Origin: HGM04593 sp045588485
GTDB taxonomy: Bacteria; Bacteroidota; Bacteroidia; Bacteroidales; Bacteroidaceae
Direction of reading: 5' to 3'
NCBI GenBank assembly: GCA_045588485.1
Contig: JAZNEI010000034.1
Span: 1 to 51,631, forward strand
Length of the DNA: 51,631 nucleotides
Made by a program: the position numbers and the translations under genes. The number at the start of each line of letters is the position of its first letter. Position 1 is the first letter of the stretch. Below the pieces are notes generated by a model that was not told the origin of the DNA, did not search any database, and saw only the letters and a list, made by a program, of their open reading frames with translations. This document shows positions 26,277-40,100 of the stretch, piece by piece.

Positions 26277-28121
26277 ATGAAAACAAGTGTCAGTAAAATA
26301 ATGCTCCTGATAATGTTGTTCTCGGTTTCGGGGATATATGCAATTGAGGATCCTCGAAAGAAAGACCCACTTATCATTACCGGTGCATTGGGTACACAGA
26401 GTACGCTTTATTATTCTTCGGGAGTGAGCAGTGCTTCACCTCTGAACTATTCTATGTATGCCAATTTGAATGTCAATTTATATGGCTATAATATGCCTTT
26501 TGCATTCTATTATAGCAGTAATAATTACTCATTCTCGCATCCGCAGTTTGCGTTTAATTTCAGCCCCACTTATAAGGGGTGGACACTGCATCTTGGTCGT
26601 CGCTCCATGCCTTTTTCTTCATACGTCTATAATCTTCCCTTTAATGGTGTAGGACTCGAGTACAAAAGTGCGAAGACAGGATTCCGTTTCGGACTCTTCT
26701 ATGGTATTCTGCGCGATGCCGTTAATTTTGTTCCGGGCGAGATGCCTTCGGGTCGTCCTGTCTACAAGCGTTCGGGATGGGGACTTAAGCTCGGTTACGG
26801 AAACAGCCGCAACTATTTCGACCTCTATCTGTTCCGTTCACAGGACCATCGTTCCTCTATCGACGAAATATGGTACGATGAGGTCAATGCTCAGGAGAAC
26901 ATTGTCGTAGGTATTAAGGGACGTTGGCAGATTTTGAAGCCTCTTTCTATTACGGCAAATATAGCAACATCTATATTCTCGACAGATATTACAGCCCCCG
27001 AAGTTCCACTCGATAAGGTTGATAAGTATGACGATATTTTCGGTGTACGTTATAGCTCACTTATGCGATGGGCCGGGGATGTCACTTTGGCAGCAAATTT
27101 CAAAAGAATCTCTATGTCATTGTTCTATAAGCTCATACAGCCCGACTATATGAGTATGGGTGTCTCTTATATGAACAATAACTACCATAATATAGGAACA
27201 GCGGTGAATCTGCGTTTAGGTAAGCTGAATGTAGGTGGTAACTTCTCGTTGCAAGAGGATAATATCTCGGGCGAGCAGCTTTATACCACACGCGGACTAT
27301 CTTATGCGGCAAGTCTGAATATGCCTATCGGTAACAAATTTTCGGTATCGGCAAACTATAACGGCTATCGTCAGTGTCAATATGACGGAACGGCGGTTGT
27401 AAACGATACTACAAGAATCGACCGTAATATGAATAGTTACACCGCTACATTGTCTTATAATACAAGTAGTGAGAATTTTGGCCATTATGTTTCGTTGTCG
27501 GCCAATTATTCGTTGAATGAGGACCATAATAGGACAACGGCCGGTACAGGTGATGTGGCTACTACTGCTTTGGGAGCCAATTATTCGCTCAGTGTTGTGC
27601 CCATTGAAACGAACTTTGGCCTTAACTACAGCTATCAGCGTTCCGATGGCTACGACTCGAAATATACAACAGGAGTATATACTCTAAGCGCTTCTAAGGC
27701 TCTTCTTAAGGAACGTAACCTCTCGCTGAATGCTTCGGCCTCTGTTGTAGATAATAGAATGGACGGTAGTAAGAGTATTACTTTAGGTGGTAACGTATCG
27801 GCATCCTATACGTTGGCTCAGGTACACGGCTTCAGCCTTAATCTTAACTATAGCCGCTTCTCGAATACCAACCTTGTGGCTTCGTCCTATCAGCACGAGG
27901 GCGGCTACGACTTCTCTTGTTCGTTCAGCTATAGCTACTCATTTACAGCATTCAGTATAAAGCGTCGTCCTAAGGAGCAGCATGCTCGTTACGGAAACTA
28001 CGAATATTACTCCGACTTCTCTCGTGCAGCTGTTCGTGAACGCAGACTGCTCGAACATCAGCAGAAGAAGAATACCGAGAACAGACAAAGAATGAACAGT
28101 GTCGAGGCATCGGCAATGTAA
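26277..28121 (+). CDS. Predicted outer-membrane beta-barrel protein
   Basis: A 614-residue protein with signal peptide about 1-22 (LFSVSGIYA). The body is made of many amphipathic strands with alternating aromatic and small residues, for example MYANLNVNLYGYNMPFAFYY, FGLFYGILRDAVNF, KFSVSANYNGYRQ and FSCSFSYSYSFTAF, typical of an outer-membrane barrel. It does not look like a TonB-dependent receptor, since I see no plug domain. The last ~55 residues (from KRRPKEQHARYG) are charged, rich in Arg, Glu and Gln, and cannot be membrane strands. They may project into the periplasm. It is the first gene of the operon containing the giant protein, 26 bp upstream of it. It could be an export channel or anchor for that protein; this is inference. 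Confidence 0.8.
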   Translation: MKTSVSKIMLLIMLFSVSGIYAIEDPRKKDPLIITGALGTQSTLYYSSGVSSASPLNYSMYANLNVNLYGYNMPFAFYYSSNNYSFSHPQFAFNFSPTYKGWTLHLGRRSMPFSSYVYNLPFNGVGLEYKSAKTGFRFGLFYGILRDAVNFVPGEMPSGRPVYKRSGWGLKLGYGNSRNYFDLYLFRSQDHRSSIDEIWYDEVNAQENIVVGIKGRWQILKPLSITANIATSIFSTDITAPEVPLDKVDKYDDIFGVRYSSLMRWAGDVTLAANFKRISMSLFYKLIQPDYMSMGVSYMNNNYHNIGTAVNLRLGKLNVGGNFSLQEDNISGEQLYTTRGLSYAASLNMPIGNKFSVSANYNGYRQCQYDGTAVVNDTTRIDRNMNSYTATLSYNTSSENFGHYVSLSANYSLNEDHNRTTAGTGDVATTALGANYSLSVVPIETNFGLNYSYQRSDGYDSKYTTGVYTLSASKALLKERNLSLNASASVVDNRMDGSKSITLGGNVSASYTLAQVHGFSLNLNYSRFSNTNLVASSYQHEGGYDFSCSFSYSYSFTAFSIKRRPKEQHARYGNYEYYSDFSRAAVRERRLLEHQQKKNTENRQRMNSVEASAM

Positions 28122-28147
28122 TTATAATATGATAAAACTACACTGTT

Positions 28148-31100
28148 ATGATAAAGAATAGACTATTTATCTTAGTAGCTCTAATAGGTACATTGCTATG
28201 TGCTAGTGATGTGTTTGCGCAGGTTACTGTATCGGTAGTACCACGTCAGAACCCGTTGCCCGCGCAGGGTGCATTGTATATGACCGATCCGGGACGTTTC
28301 TTTAATGTCTCACTCACAAATACGTCGGCAACAGAACTTATACCCGTGCGCCTCGAAGCACGTATCGAAGGACCTATCGAGGGTGGATTCGATATTCTCC
28401 CCGACAACGGCTCGTATCTTGCGACAAGTGCCCAGCGCACAATGCCGGTGTATATACCGCTTAGCCCGGGACATACACGTGTATTGACGCAGACCGACCT
28501 CTACAATATGTTCCGACAATACGATGCCGGTACCGAGATGTTTGGTGGTGGGTATCTGTACGATACTTTCCAGAGTGGAGGAAGCAATGGTATATTCGGA
28601 TTGCTGCCCGAGGGTCACTATGGACTGAAGATTACGGCAAAGACAAACTACACCGAATATAATGATGCCGGTGACGTACTTGGCGAGTCGGTATGTTTCT
28701 TCGATATCTGTTATAATGCATCGGCACCGAGTTTCAATAATATACAGTATATCAATGGCGATGCTTCGGCTGTAGCAGGGCTCGTAGGCATGGATGGGTA
28801 TAATACGGCATACTTCCCCACAAACAACCCACGCTTCTCGTGGACTGAACCGACATTCAATAACACTAAGCTAAGCATTACCCGACAGTTCCTGTACGAC
28901 TTCAGAATTTACCAGCTTGCGATAAATCAGGACCCGAGCGATGCGACACTCCATAATGGTAATATTGCATTTGAGCAGTTGGGTCTTATGACTCCCTATT
29001 GCATTGTGCCCTATAATGTCGTAGCCCGTCTCAAACGTTACGCCAACGTTAAATATGTGGCACAGGTAACGGCACGTCCGCTTGTGACAGATGCTTCCAA
29101 TCCCAACTATACCATCATCGGTAATGAGGGTAAAAGCGAGATGATTGTGCTTCTTATGGAGGACGATGCTCTTGGCAATGGCGAAGATGTGGATATTGTT
29201 GTCGACAACTCGACAAGGGAGTATCCCATAAACGTAACGATTGCTCCTAAATATACCGAGTTGCCATCGGCAATGTACAGTTATTTCGAGACTCCGGGCG
29301 AGCTCTTTAACGTGACTCTCGAAAATACCTCGGGCGAGGATATTTCCGTGTGTATGTTGCTACAGTATTTCAAAGGAAATTGGGGTGTGACAGCCGCGCC
29401 GGCACGTCAGCATACAAATAAGTTCATAGATATTCCAGCAGGTGAGGAAATTGTTCTCTCCGAGGAGCAGATAAACGAACTTGCGGGTGGGTACGACTTT
29501 GATACCGATGTCATAGCGTTCAAGGCAAAGACCGGATTTATTATGGGTAAGCCAACGAGCGAGCACTTCAGCGAGAAGGTCGATACAGCTTTTCTGCGCG
29601 TATGTCGTTACACAGGTGGTAAGCCGGTACTGCGTGAGACAATAATTGGTAAGGGTAGGGCCGAGTTTAATACCAATCCCAATGTGCTCAATGGCGAGAT
29701 GTTCAACATATCGTTTGAACCTAAAATGCCCATCCTGCCGGCCGATGCCAAGCACTATTTTACCAAGCCTTCGCGCATCTTTAAACTAAAGATAAAGAGT
29801 CTTGCTCCCAACGCAATACGTGTGTTCCCGGCACTTCAGATTGGCAAGAGTACGGGTTTCAGCGACGAGAAGGATATATATAACGGCAGCTATTTCGGCG
29901 ATGTCAAGCGTATGGCCGATAACTATTTAACCTTTGCTTCGGGGGAAACAAAAACATTAACCGACGAGGAGTTCGACCGTTTCTTCGGTGGTTTTATGGA
30001 GGTTAAGTGCAGAGTTGATGGCGAGAATGGTGTCATCACTGACTTCTCTACAATAGAATTCGAGGAACAGATATATACCAATCTGGTTCTTTTGGATTAT
30101 GACAGGCTCAGTATGCTCAATCTTAAAGAGGAGCCGGCATCATCGGCGTTGCTTATGCAGTATGAGCAGTCGCATCAGGTATCTTCAAGTGTAAAGTTGG
30201 GTGATGTCGATATTACAATAGAACCGGTCAAGGACTATCCCGTAAATGGTGATGTGTATATAAAAGACCCGGGTCGTATGTTTAATATAGTTCTTACCAA
30301 CCTCACCGATAAAGACCTTAAACTAATTCCCGGTATCACATACGAGAATCGCGAGATAGACGAAGAGACCTACTCCTACGCTGCGGCAAAATTCTTTAAC
30401 GAGAAACCCGAGTTTGTGCTTCGTGCCAAGGAGAAGAAAGTTCTCGACCGTAATTTCCTAAAGCAGTTCTGTGGTGATGAAACTGCCGTGCGTCATATTC
30501 ATTCTACCGATGAAAATGAGTTCGAGTTTACCGATTTCGACGAGATTATCACTACCGAGGGTGCCAACCACATGAAGTTTACCCTCGTCAATGCCGACAG
30601 TGTAAGAGCTATCCCACAAGGTAGTGAGAACCGTTCGGAGCGTTTGACAGTCGCTACTATGCAGCACGATTTCTGGGCCAATCCCGACTACGTCCTATAT
30701 GACCTTGATATAGAGATAAAGCCTAAGATGAACCCTATGCCCTATAATACAAGGGCATACTTTACCAAACCCGAACAACTCTTCGAGGTGTGGCTCTCAA
30801 ACACAAGTGACAAAGATCTTGATATTATTCCTCTTATAAAATATAATTTTAACGGTGACGAGGATGTGACATATCTTTCAGGCTCATATAACGACCCCGA
30901 TGTTCCCATTATAACTATTGGCGCTGGAGAAAAGAAACAGATGAATAATGAGTACGTCAACAAATTCTTTGCAGGGAAGAAGTTTTATAAGATGGTTGAA
31001 CAGGAGAGTGGCGACCCCGAACGTCTCGATTACAATATCTTTAACGCCGATAAGGATATTGTATTAGACCCCGAGTCGTTTACTAAAGTCGAGTTTGTTG

Positions 31101-34100
31101 CATTAAACCCCACCTACCTCGATGCTTTAGGTACAGATGCACTTCTCATCGATTTCTATCAGGGTACAGGTGAGCTTAGTTTTCAGGTTTCATCAACTGT
31201 GCGTCTCGACGATGTCAGTGTAACTGTGAAGCCTAAGATACAGCCTCTGCCAGCCAATGCCGAACTCTATTTCAACAGCCCCGGAACACTGTTCGATATA
31301 GAACTTAAGAATAACACTCTGCACGAGTATAAGGTTATTCCCAACATAATGTATCTGTTTGATGAGTTTGGTTCCTACTACGGTTCGGTATACGACGACA
31401 AACGTCTCGAAAAGTTTGTTACCCTTGCTCCTGGCGAGATTAAGCAGATAACAGCGTCCGACCTTAACGCTTTCTGTGGCAACCCCGATACTATAAAGTG
31501 TTTCGAGGCGCGTCTCGATGGCTTTGTCGAGAAACCTATTCCCGATATCAACGAGATTCTTAACCTTGAGGCTTTCAATCAGGTCGAGGTGATTGCTTAC
31601 AGCGTCGATTCGCTTAAGTCGCTCCCCAAAGAGATGGAAGACCGCAAGACACGTGCAATGCTTGGTGGTGGAAAATCCGATTTTATCGCAAAAAACATAA
31701 AATTCGAAGAGGTTGTTGTTACAATTACTCCTAAGGCAGATGCCGATTTTCAACCCGAACCCGATAAGTATTTCGAGAAGCCGGGCGACCTGTTCGACGT
31801 TACACTGCTTAACGTAACCAATGAAGAGCAGAAGGTAAATCTCCGTCTCACATACAATTATCAGTACTTCATCGATAAGCCCGACAGTGTCATAACTTTA
31901 AAACCCGAGGAGAAACTAAAATTATCGGCTGCCCGTCTGAACAATATCTGCGGATACGATATCTTCAGCTATGGTGCACCTCTCTTCGAGTGCGATTCGC
32001 TTGGCAATGTAAAGAAAGAGAAACCAAGCGCTACCGATATTGAGATTCCAAAGGGCGACAACACAGTAACGGCTCTTGTGTGGAAAAAACTCATCGAGGA
32101 CGAACTTAAACCCGAGGAGTTTAAGGTTGACTCGGTATCGGTGTGCGATACCATCTTCCAGCCTGCATTGCGAGATGTGTGGATTGGCGAATATCGTCTC
32201 ACACTTACCGATTTCGAGAAGATTACAGGAAAGGACCCCGAACAGAATAAAGCCGGCAACGACTGTTTCAAGGGTAAGGGACACGTACACACAACTATTA
32301 TGGGTATTCCCGTTCGTGTGGCTGTAGAGTATGACAGTATATATATTGATAACGAGTTGCAACGTGTAGTAAAGAATAATGTACGCTCAATTACCGAGGA
32401 GAGTGCGCACGTACCGCTCGACATATTTAAAGAGGAGTTCGTGAAGGAACTCGAAAAGACCGATAAAGAGGGAGCCGAGGCCAAGGTCGACCAGTTCCTT
32501 AAAGAGAGCAATGTCGGTGCATTCTACACCTATGTTATAGGCAATGCAATGCAGACAATAGGCAAGATTGACTCTGCGGCGGTGGTGAAACTTCCGTTGG
32601 GACTTACCGTGCCTCTTGATAAGGAACTTGAGTGTCCTGCTACAATTCAGCTTGCTCAGATGGAGTTCACTCCCGTAGATGCCAATATGGACCTTATAGG
32701 TGAGTTCGTTCTTCCCGAAAGCCCCGAACCCGAGAAACTTGCGTATAGCGATATTCTAATCTTTGCAGCGCGTAAGCTATCAACCTCGCCCGAGGAGTTT
32801 ATGCCAAAAACAGGTTCGTTGGGCCTTGTAAAAGACTTTAGATTAGAGGATCCATCGTCCGACTTTGTCTTTACATTCAAGGCACCAACTAATCAGGATT
32901 ACAGCAAGGCAACTGACGGCTGTTTCATCTCTTGGGAGAATGGAGGATTTAAGGAGATGTGCGCAAGCATATCAATGAATATACCTTCGTCTAAAATAGT
33001 AAAGGATAATGGAAAAGACCCCATTGACCCCAACGTACATCCCGAGGTTACACTGACAGCCTTTATTGCCGATGCCGAGGACTGGTTCGCAACGGTAAAG
33101 ATGGATCCTTTCCAGATTACAAGTGCTCCGGGTTACACCTTCAGCGCTGTGGGCGACTCGGTGGGTATTGTGTTCGACCGTTCGAAGCGTCGTACACCCG
33201 CAGGAATTAAATTCCCGGCAAACTACGACTACGACAAGGATGGTTTGGGACTAACTGCCGACCCCGGAACAAATGAACAGGCTTACAAAGAGTGGCAGGG
33301 CTTCTATTTCGAGGAGCTAAGCTGTAAGTTGCCGCATTTCGTCGAGCTTGACGACGAGGACGATTCGCGTGTTAAGATTGCTGTCAATAATATCATATAC
33401 GACGAGTCGGGATTCTCAATGGGAGTAGAGGTCGATAGTCTGCTCAATCGTGGAACACCAAAGGTGGGCGGTTGGCGCATTACCATCGACAAGATATATA
33501 TGAACATTAGGCAGAACAACTTTGGCGATGCAGGATTCAATGGCCGAATAGAGGTTCCGCTATTATATAAGAAAGGTACAAAGGAGAAGGCCAAGATTGG
33601 CTATAAGGCCGATATAGCTTCTGTTGACCACGGTGCAAAGAAGGGTCTTGCCGTGAATTTCGGTATGCAGCAGGTTGAGGACTCGATAAGTCTCGATTTT
33701 ATGCTGGCTAATGTCAATTTCTACAAAGACAGTACCTATTTCAATATTATCTATTGCGACACTCTGCCCAAGGAGAAACAGACCCTTGTTGAGCTGTGTC
33801 TCGATGGTGATGTCGAGATTACCTGTACCGAGAGCATCGACTTTAAACTGCCTGCTATCCCGTTCGAGAATATGCGTATAGCAAACTTCGAGAAAGGTGA
33901 ATTAGATAAGAATAAAGGCAAGAAAGATGAGAAGAGCAATAAAAAAACCGAGAGTAAGTCTTTGAAAGACCCGTCGGGTGATACCGACTTCCACACGGGA
34001 CGCTGGGCATTGTCAGGCGACCCGGGAGAGGACGAGGGTAGCTTCTGGGGAGGTATGCCTATTGTCCTTGAGAAGATTTCTATGGAGGTAGGCGATGGTG

Positions 34101-37100
34101 CCGAGGAACTTGGATTCTACATCGAAGGTGGTATTGTGGTAATGGGTAATAAGAAGTTCGGACTTGGATGTACCGCAGGACTCACAATATGGTCGAAGAT
34201 TGATTGGGAAGAGATGGCGCTCTCGTACGACCGTGTAGAGTTCAATACACTGCACGTCGAGGGACAATTTGCAGGAATGGTATCTGTGGTTGGAGACCTT
34301 AACGTAGCCGATGACGAGGAAAAATCGGGATTCGATGCCGAACTCGAGATTAAGGTAAAGGGCCTCTTCGAGATGGATGTTGCAGGAGGATATTATAAGA
34401 TACAAAAGGGCGATGAGGAATTTAAGCTCGACGATGCCGATGAGAAGAACGATAAATACTATCACGCAGGATTCTTTGTGGCCGATGCCAAACTTCCGCC
34501 TATCCCAATGGGTCCCGTATCATTGAAAGGCATATCCGGTGGTTTCTTCATCAACTACTCGGTTCCAATGTCGTCGCTCGATGGAACAGACGACTTTGTC
34601 ACCACGCTTAAAGAGAATCTGAAACCGAAATATAAATCTTATGGCGGTATGTTCGGTGTCGACCTTGTTGTGGGCGAGGAGACTCTTATAAAGGGTAATG
34701 CCACTATGTTGCTGATGATTGATATTCAGAAAGATGGTGTACGTTGTCCGGGAGTGCTGTTCCAGGGTAATGTTGCCGCGTTGTGTGCACCCGACTCGGA
34801 CGATGGACTTATAAACTCGAAGATTACAATTCTTTACGAGGATACTACAACTCCCGACCTTACCGACGAGGAGATGAAGACAATGAGTAAGGCTGATATA
34901 GCTGCCAACCTCGAAAAGAAGAAAGAGGAGCATAAACTGTTCCGTCTCACAATAACTGTGGATGCCGATATGGCAGGAGTATATAAGCAGTTTACAGGTG
35001 AGGAATTACAAATTAAGAATCCTATGGTTGGACTCGAGGAGTTCGACCAGAAGAATGCCGATAGCGAGAATCAAGGCGAGAAGAACAACACTGCATCTTC
35101 GGCAGGAGCAGCCGAGAGCAAGGGTTATGTAAAGGCGGGTGCAAGCGCAAGCATAAGCCTTGAACTCGAGGTAAGACATTATCCTTCGCAGGATAAGACC
35201 TTCTGGCACTTGTACGTTGGAGAGCCCGACGAGAGCAAGCGTTGTCGCATCACATTCATCGACTTCGAGTTTGGACGTAAGTCACCCGTAGGACTCTGGG
35301 CAAAGCTCTATGCAAATGCCTATCTGTGCCTGGGTAACGAGCTTCCCGGAGATGGTCAGTTGCCACCGCTTCCCGAGAAGGTTACAGAGGCACTTGGTAT
35401 GAAGGGCGCCGACGGTAAGGTAGATAACAGCCTCAAAGGTAAGATAGCAGCTGCCCGTGAGCAGACGATGAAGGGTGGCCCCGCAGGTGGTATCAACGGT
35501 GGTATTATGCTTGGTGCTGCCATCGGTGCCGAGATTGGCTGTAATGCGGTATTCTGCTATGCCGAGGTCGAGGGTATGCTCGGTTTCGACCTTATCCTAA
35601 AACAGTATAAAGAGGGAATAAAATGTACCGATGGTCGTCGTGCAGGCGGTAAGAACGGTTTCTATGCAACGGGACAGTTCTATGCTATGCTAAAGGGCGA
35701 GCTTGGACTTATGATTAACCTGTGGATATTCGAGGGTAAAGTGCCTCTCGTGGATATGACATTGGGTGCTCTGTTGCAGGGTGGCTTCCCCAACCCCACT
35801 TGGGTATATGGCCGTCTGCGTGCAAAGGGTTCGGTACTCGGTGGTCTTATTAAGTTCTCATCAACAATCGAGATGAAGGCCGGTAAGATATGTGTTCCCG
35901 AGATGGGTAACCCGCTCGACGATATAAAGGTATTCGGTGATATTAATCCCGGTGACGAGGATATAGAGATTGGTTGGGCCGACAAGAGTCTTGTATCGTG
36001 CTACGGAAAATCGACCTTTACAACCAATATGAAGATTGGTAAGGTGCTTACACTTGTTGATGAAGGTGAGACAATGGAGCGTGCAGGAATGGATGGCGAT
36101 GGCAATAATGTGCTTCGTAAATATGTGTTCTATCTCGACAAGCAGTTCCAGCTTTGTAAATATGACGAGTCGGACAATACAAACGACGACCGTACGAAAA
36201 TCACTACTTGGGTAACACATATCAATCCTACCTATGACCAGGAGAATTACGAGATACAGCTTGGTGCTTTGCAGCCCCGCACACTTTATCGCATTCAGTT
36301 GCGCGGTACCTGTAAGGAGATTGTAGATGGTGATGAGGTTAATCCTATCTACAAGGATTCAATCACAGGAAAGAAGGTACATCGTCCATTTGAAGATAAG
36401 CGTTACATATATTTCCGCACCGATAATCTTAGCGACGATATTAATAAGGAGGTGGCAAACTATCTGCCTAACCTCACTCCCTTCACACAGACTCTTGACG
36501 AGGTTACACAACCTTCATTTATGGAGATGCACGAGCGTCCCGACTATTGGCTGAATCCCGACCACGAGTTTGTAGCAAGCATAAAGGTGTACGACAGTAA
36601 AACAAATACATACGTATTCCCCGATGCTCGCGACGGATTACGCAAGGGACAGATTACAAAATACGATAACCTGCAGGTTGTAGAGATTGTCGAGCAGGGT
36701 ATAGACGAGAGCAACAATAACTTTAAGTTTGCAACCGTAACTCTGCAAAATCCTGTTCCAAGAGAGTACTTCAAGGTATCGGATAAGGTACGTTTTGAGA
36801 TAAGACGTATCAACCGCGCACAGCTCGACTCGTATTTAGATATGGTAGAGGAGAGCTATAAGAACATCTTGGCGCTTACCAAAGAGGATATGGCCGAGTA
36901 TGAGTCGCAGCTCGATGCAATGGATGCTGCAATTGCCGAGGGAGACAAAAAGGCGGGCGACAAGAATACCAACCAGGCTATACGCGACCTCTATAACTAC
37001 TATAAAGAGATGAGCGACCTTTATGGCGAGAACGAGGCCGAGCAACGTATGAAGGAGTATAAAGAGGAACTAAAGGCAAATACATCAGCGTTTGCCGAGG

Positions 37101-40100
37101 TTGTCTATACTCAAGATTATAAGTATAACGGGCAGGCTTCTTTCCTCGATTATGTGACTAAGAGCGATTCTTGGGACTATTCGGGCAGCGATGCAAACGA
37201 TACAAACACATCGACAGTCTATTGTCAGATGGTGGATATTGTAACCAAAGAGGAGGCTGCTAAGATCAGCGGTGGCTATGACCCCAATGCTGTATATGGT
37301 CTTAGAACAACAGAGAACCGAAGCAATAACCCCTATTTTGCGCTGAACTATTGGAACTCTACTGCGGCTGTCTGGCGTGCTCCTAAGTACGACCTATGCA
37401 GCCGTCCATTCGACGAGTGTAACTTCTCGGGCTCTACCTCGCTGTCGTATAACCTTACTTATCCTTATCTGCGTAATGGTATTTCCGAGGGTAGTAAGTA
37501 TAGCGATACGCAGTATGAGCGTGGGCTTAACCCCAAATTTGCTGTCGATTGGTTCAGATTCGATGATATGAGGACCTATACACGTAATGCTTCGGGTAAG
37601 AAAAAGATATTCAAGATAATATGGTATGCAATATACAATGATGCTTATCTTGCACAGAATTTAGAGACTAAATTGAAGTATTACTATAACAGTGACTTGA
37701 AATATGGAATAGAAAAAAATAAGAGAAAGGATATTAGAAATCTTGTTGATAGATATGCCGACAACGGCTCAATGATGCAGGTTTATTCCAACTATGTAAG
37801 TGACGGCGGATATTCTGCCGGTTCAAGGTCGTGGGTGCAGATTCCAAGCTGGCAAATTGCTCTTATGTATGCTGCCGACAACTCGGGCAAGTATGGACTT
37901 AATGCAAATAATAGTCGCGCAGCTACATCGTCTTATAAATATTTTACAGGTCAGTGGAGCACATTCAAAGCCGATGATTACCTGAATAGAATAAAGGAGT
38001 TAAAGGTTAGAATACGTTTCAGTGACGGATATAATATTGCCGAGGCAAGCGGTAAAGGCAGGGTTGAGCCTACTAAGTTTGGTGTACGTCCAACTACGAG
38101 TGCAAAGAGAACAGCTATAATAAGCTGTAACATAAATGGTAAGGGACTGAACGGTATTACCGATAATAATATCTCTATCAATCGCGAAGAGTATGTTACC
38201 ATCGGCGACCCCGTAATGCTCGAATATCTCTTAACCAATTACGATAAGAACGATGATGGCCGATTGCACATTGATGAGATGGCGGCAATAACAACGCTGA
38301 AACTCGACTTCTCGACAATCAAGGGAAAGGTTACTCGTCCTAATCAACCTGCTCCGGGCATTGCGTCGCTGGATGCTCTTAAACTGATGCCTAATCTTAA
38401 AAAGTTAGAGCTGCTTAACAATATGAGTGGTGATATGTCCAATTCGGCTTATAATAAGTTCCACGCTCAGAACAAGACTTTGAGATTGGACGGTAACCCA
38501 AATCTTCAGGAGTTGGTACTCGAAAAATGGTATGTCGATAGTCTGGATTTGAGATATAATACCGAACTAAGGAAACTGAATATCGATATTCGCAGTATGT
38601 ATAACAGAACACCTCCAAGTGTTAGCACTGTAAGAAACTCCGAGGGTGTAAGTTATCTTGATGTTAGCAAGTGTACAAAGTTGTGGGACCTTAGAGTTAT
38701 CGGCTGTTTCATAGAGAAACTCGACCTCTCCAACATTGCTACACTCGAGGTGCTCGACCTTAGAATGAACTGTCTATCGCATCTCGACATAAGTGCATCG
38801 TATAAACTGTCTGAGAATTTTGTGAAAGCGGGATTCCAGACATATAAAACGGCAAAAGGCAGAGCAATAAGCACATATATCAAATATCTCGATGTTAAGA
38901 CATTCGGTTTATCAAACTCTTCGGCCGATTATATGAACTCATCCTCGGTTAACTATAAGGCGAGGTTCACAAAAGAGGCCAGCAGGGATAAAGGTGTAGG
39001 AACATTGGATTCTAACCTGTATAGCTATATGTACGATGAGGCCCAGAAGGCAAAGAAGAGTGTATTCGAATGGGCTTCGGCACAGACAACATTGAGGGTG
39101 CCCGGACTCAAGATTAAGTCTTTTAAGAATCTGGATGCCTGGATGCCTAAACTTGCTCTTATAGATGTAAGCGACAACGAACTTACCGAGCTCGACCTTA
39201 CAGGTTTTGCCGAGCTTAGGCAGGTGTATGCCAATAATAACCGATTGGCCGATATTAAGGTGCGTGGCGAGAATAAAATTTATTGGGTAGAGGTGAGCAA
39301 CAACTCACTATCGTCGGTACCCATCGATGCTATGCCTAAGCTCTCTCACCTTAAGTGTGCAAACAATAGCATAGATATTATCTATCCTAATGTAAACACA
39401 GAGCTTAATTACCTCGACTGTTCGAACAACTATCTGACCGAGCTTGTACTCGACAAGATGAGTAAACTGACTACCCTTAAATGTAGCTATAATAAGTTTA
39501 CAAAGGGTAACTTTAAGATACCGGCAAACGCTAACTTACAAACCTTTGAGGCGGCGGGTGCTTTGGGCGATATTGATGAGATTGACCTTAGCTCTTCGAC
39601 CAATATCAGAATTGTGAACGTGGCAAATAACTCGTCGCTTAAGCTATTGAAATTGGCTGCAACCACAAGCCGTTTAGAGGAACTTATAGCAAACAATTGT
39701 GCTCTCACAAAAATATATAGTGGCAGCAACAATTTCCCGTTGTTTAATTACGATTCTCAATATAAGCCTAAGAGTACTATGGCTTGGTTGAAGGAAATAA
39801 ATGTGTCGAACAATCCTTCGTTTAGATTGAGAGTAGCATATAATTATTATAATTTCCAGCGTCTTACAGCAATTAATGTTACAGGATGTATAGTCGATGG
39901 TGTATATCTGCACGGAACGAATATTAATTATCTGACAAAATTGTGTGCCGGTGTACCGCAAAGGGCCTCGGGCGCTAGGGTCGAGATAAGGGCGTTCAGT
40001 AAGAACTGGTATAAGAGATGGGACGAGTGGAAGGATTATCCCGAGAACCGTCACACTACCTATATGACCCTCTATACAGCCGATCATCCTTACAAATATA

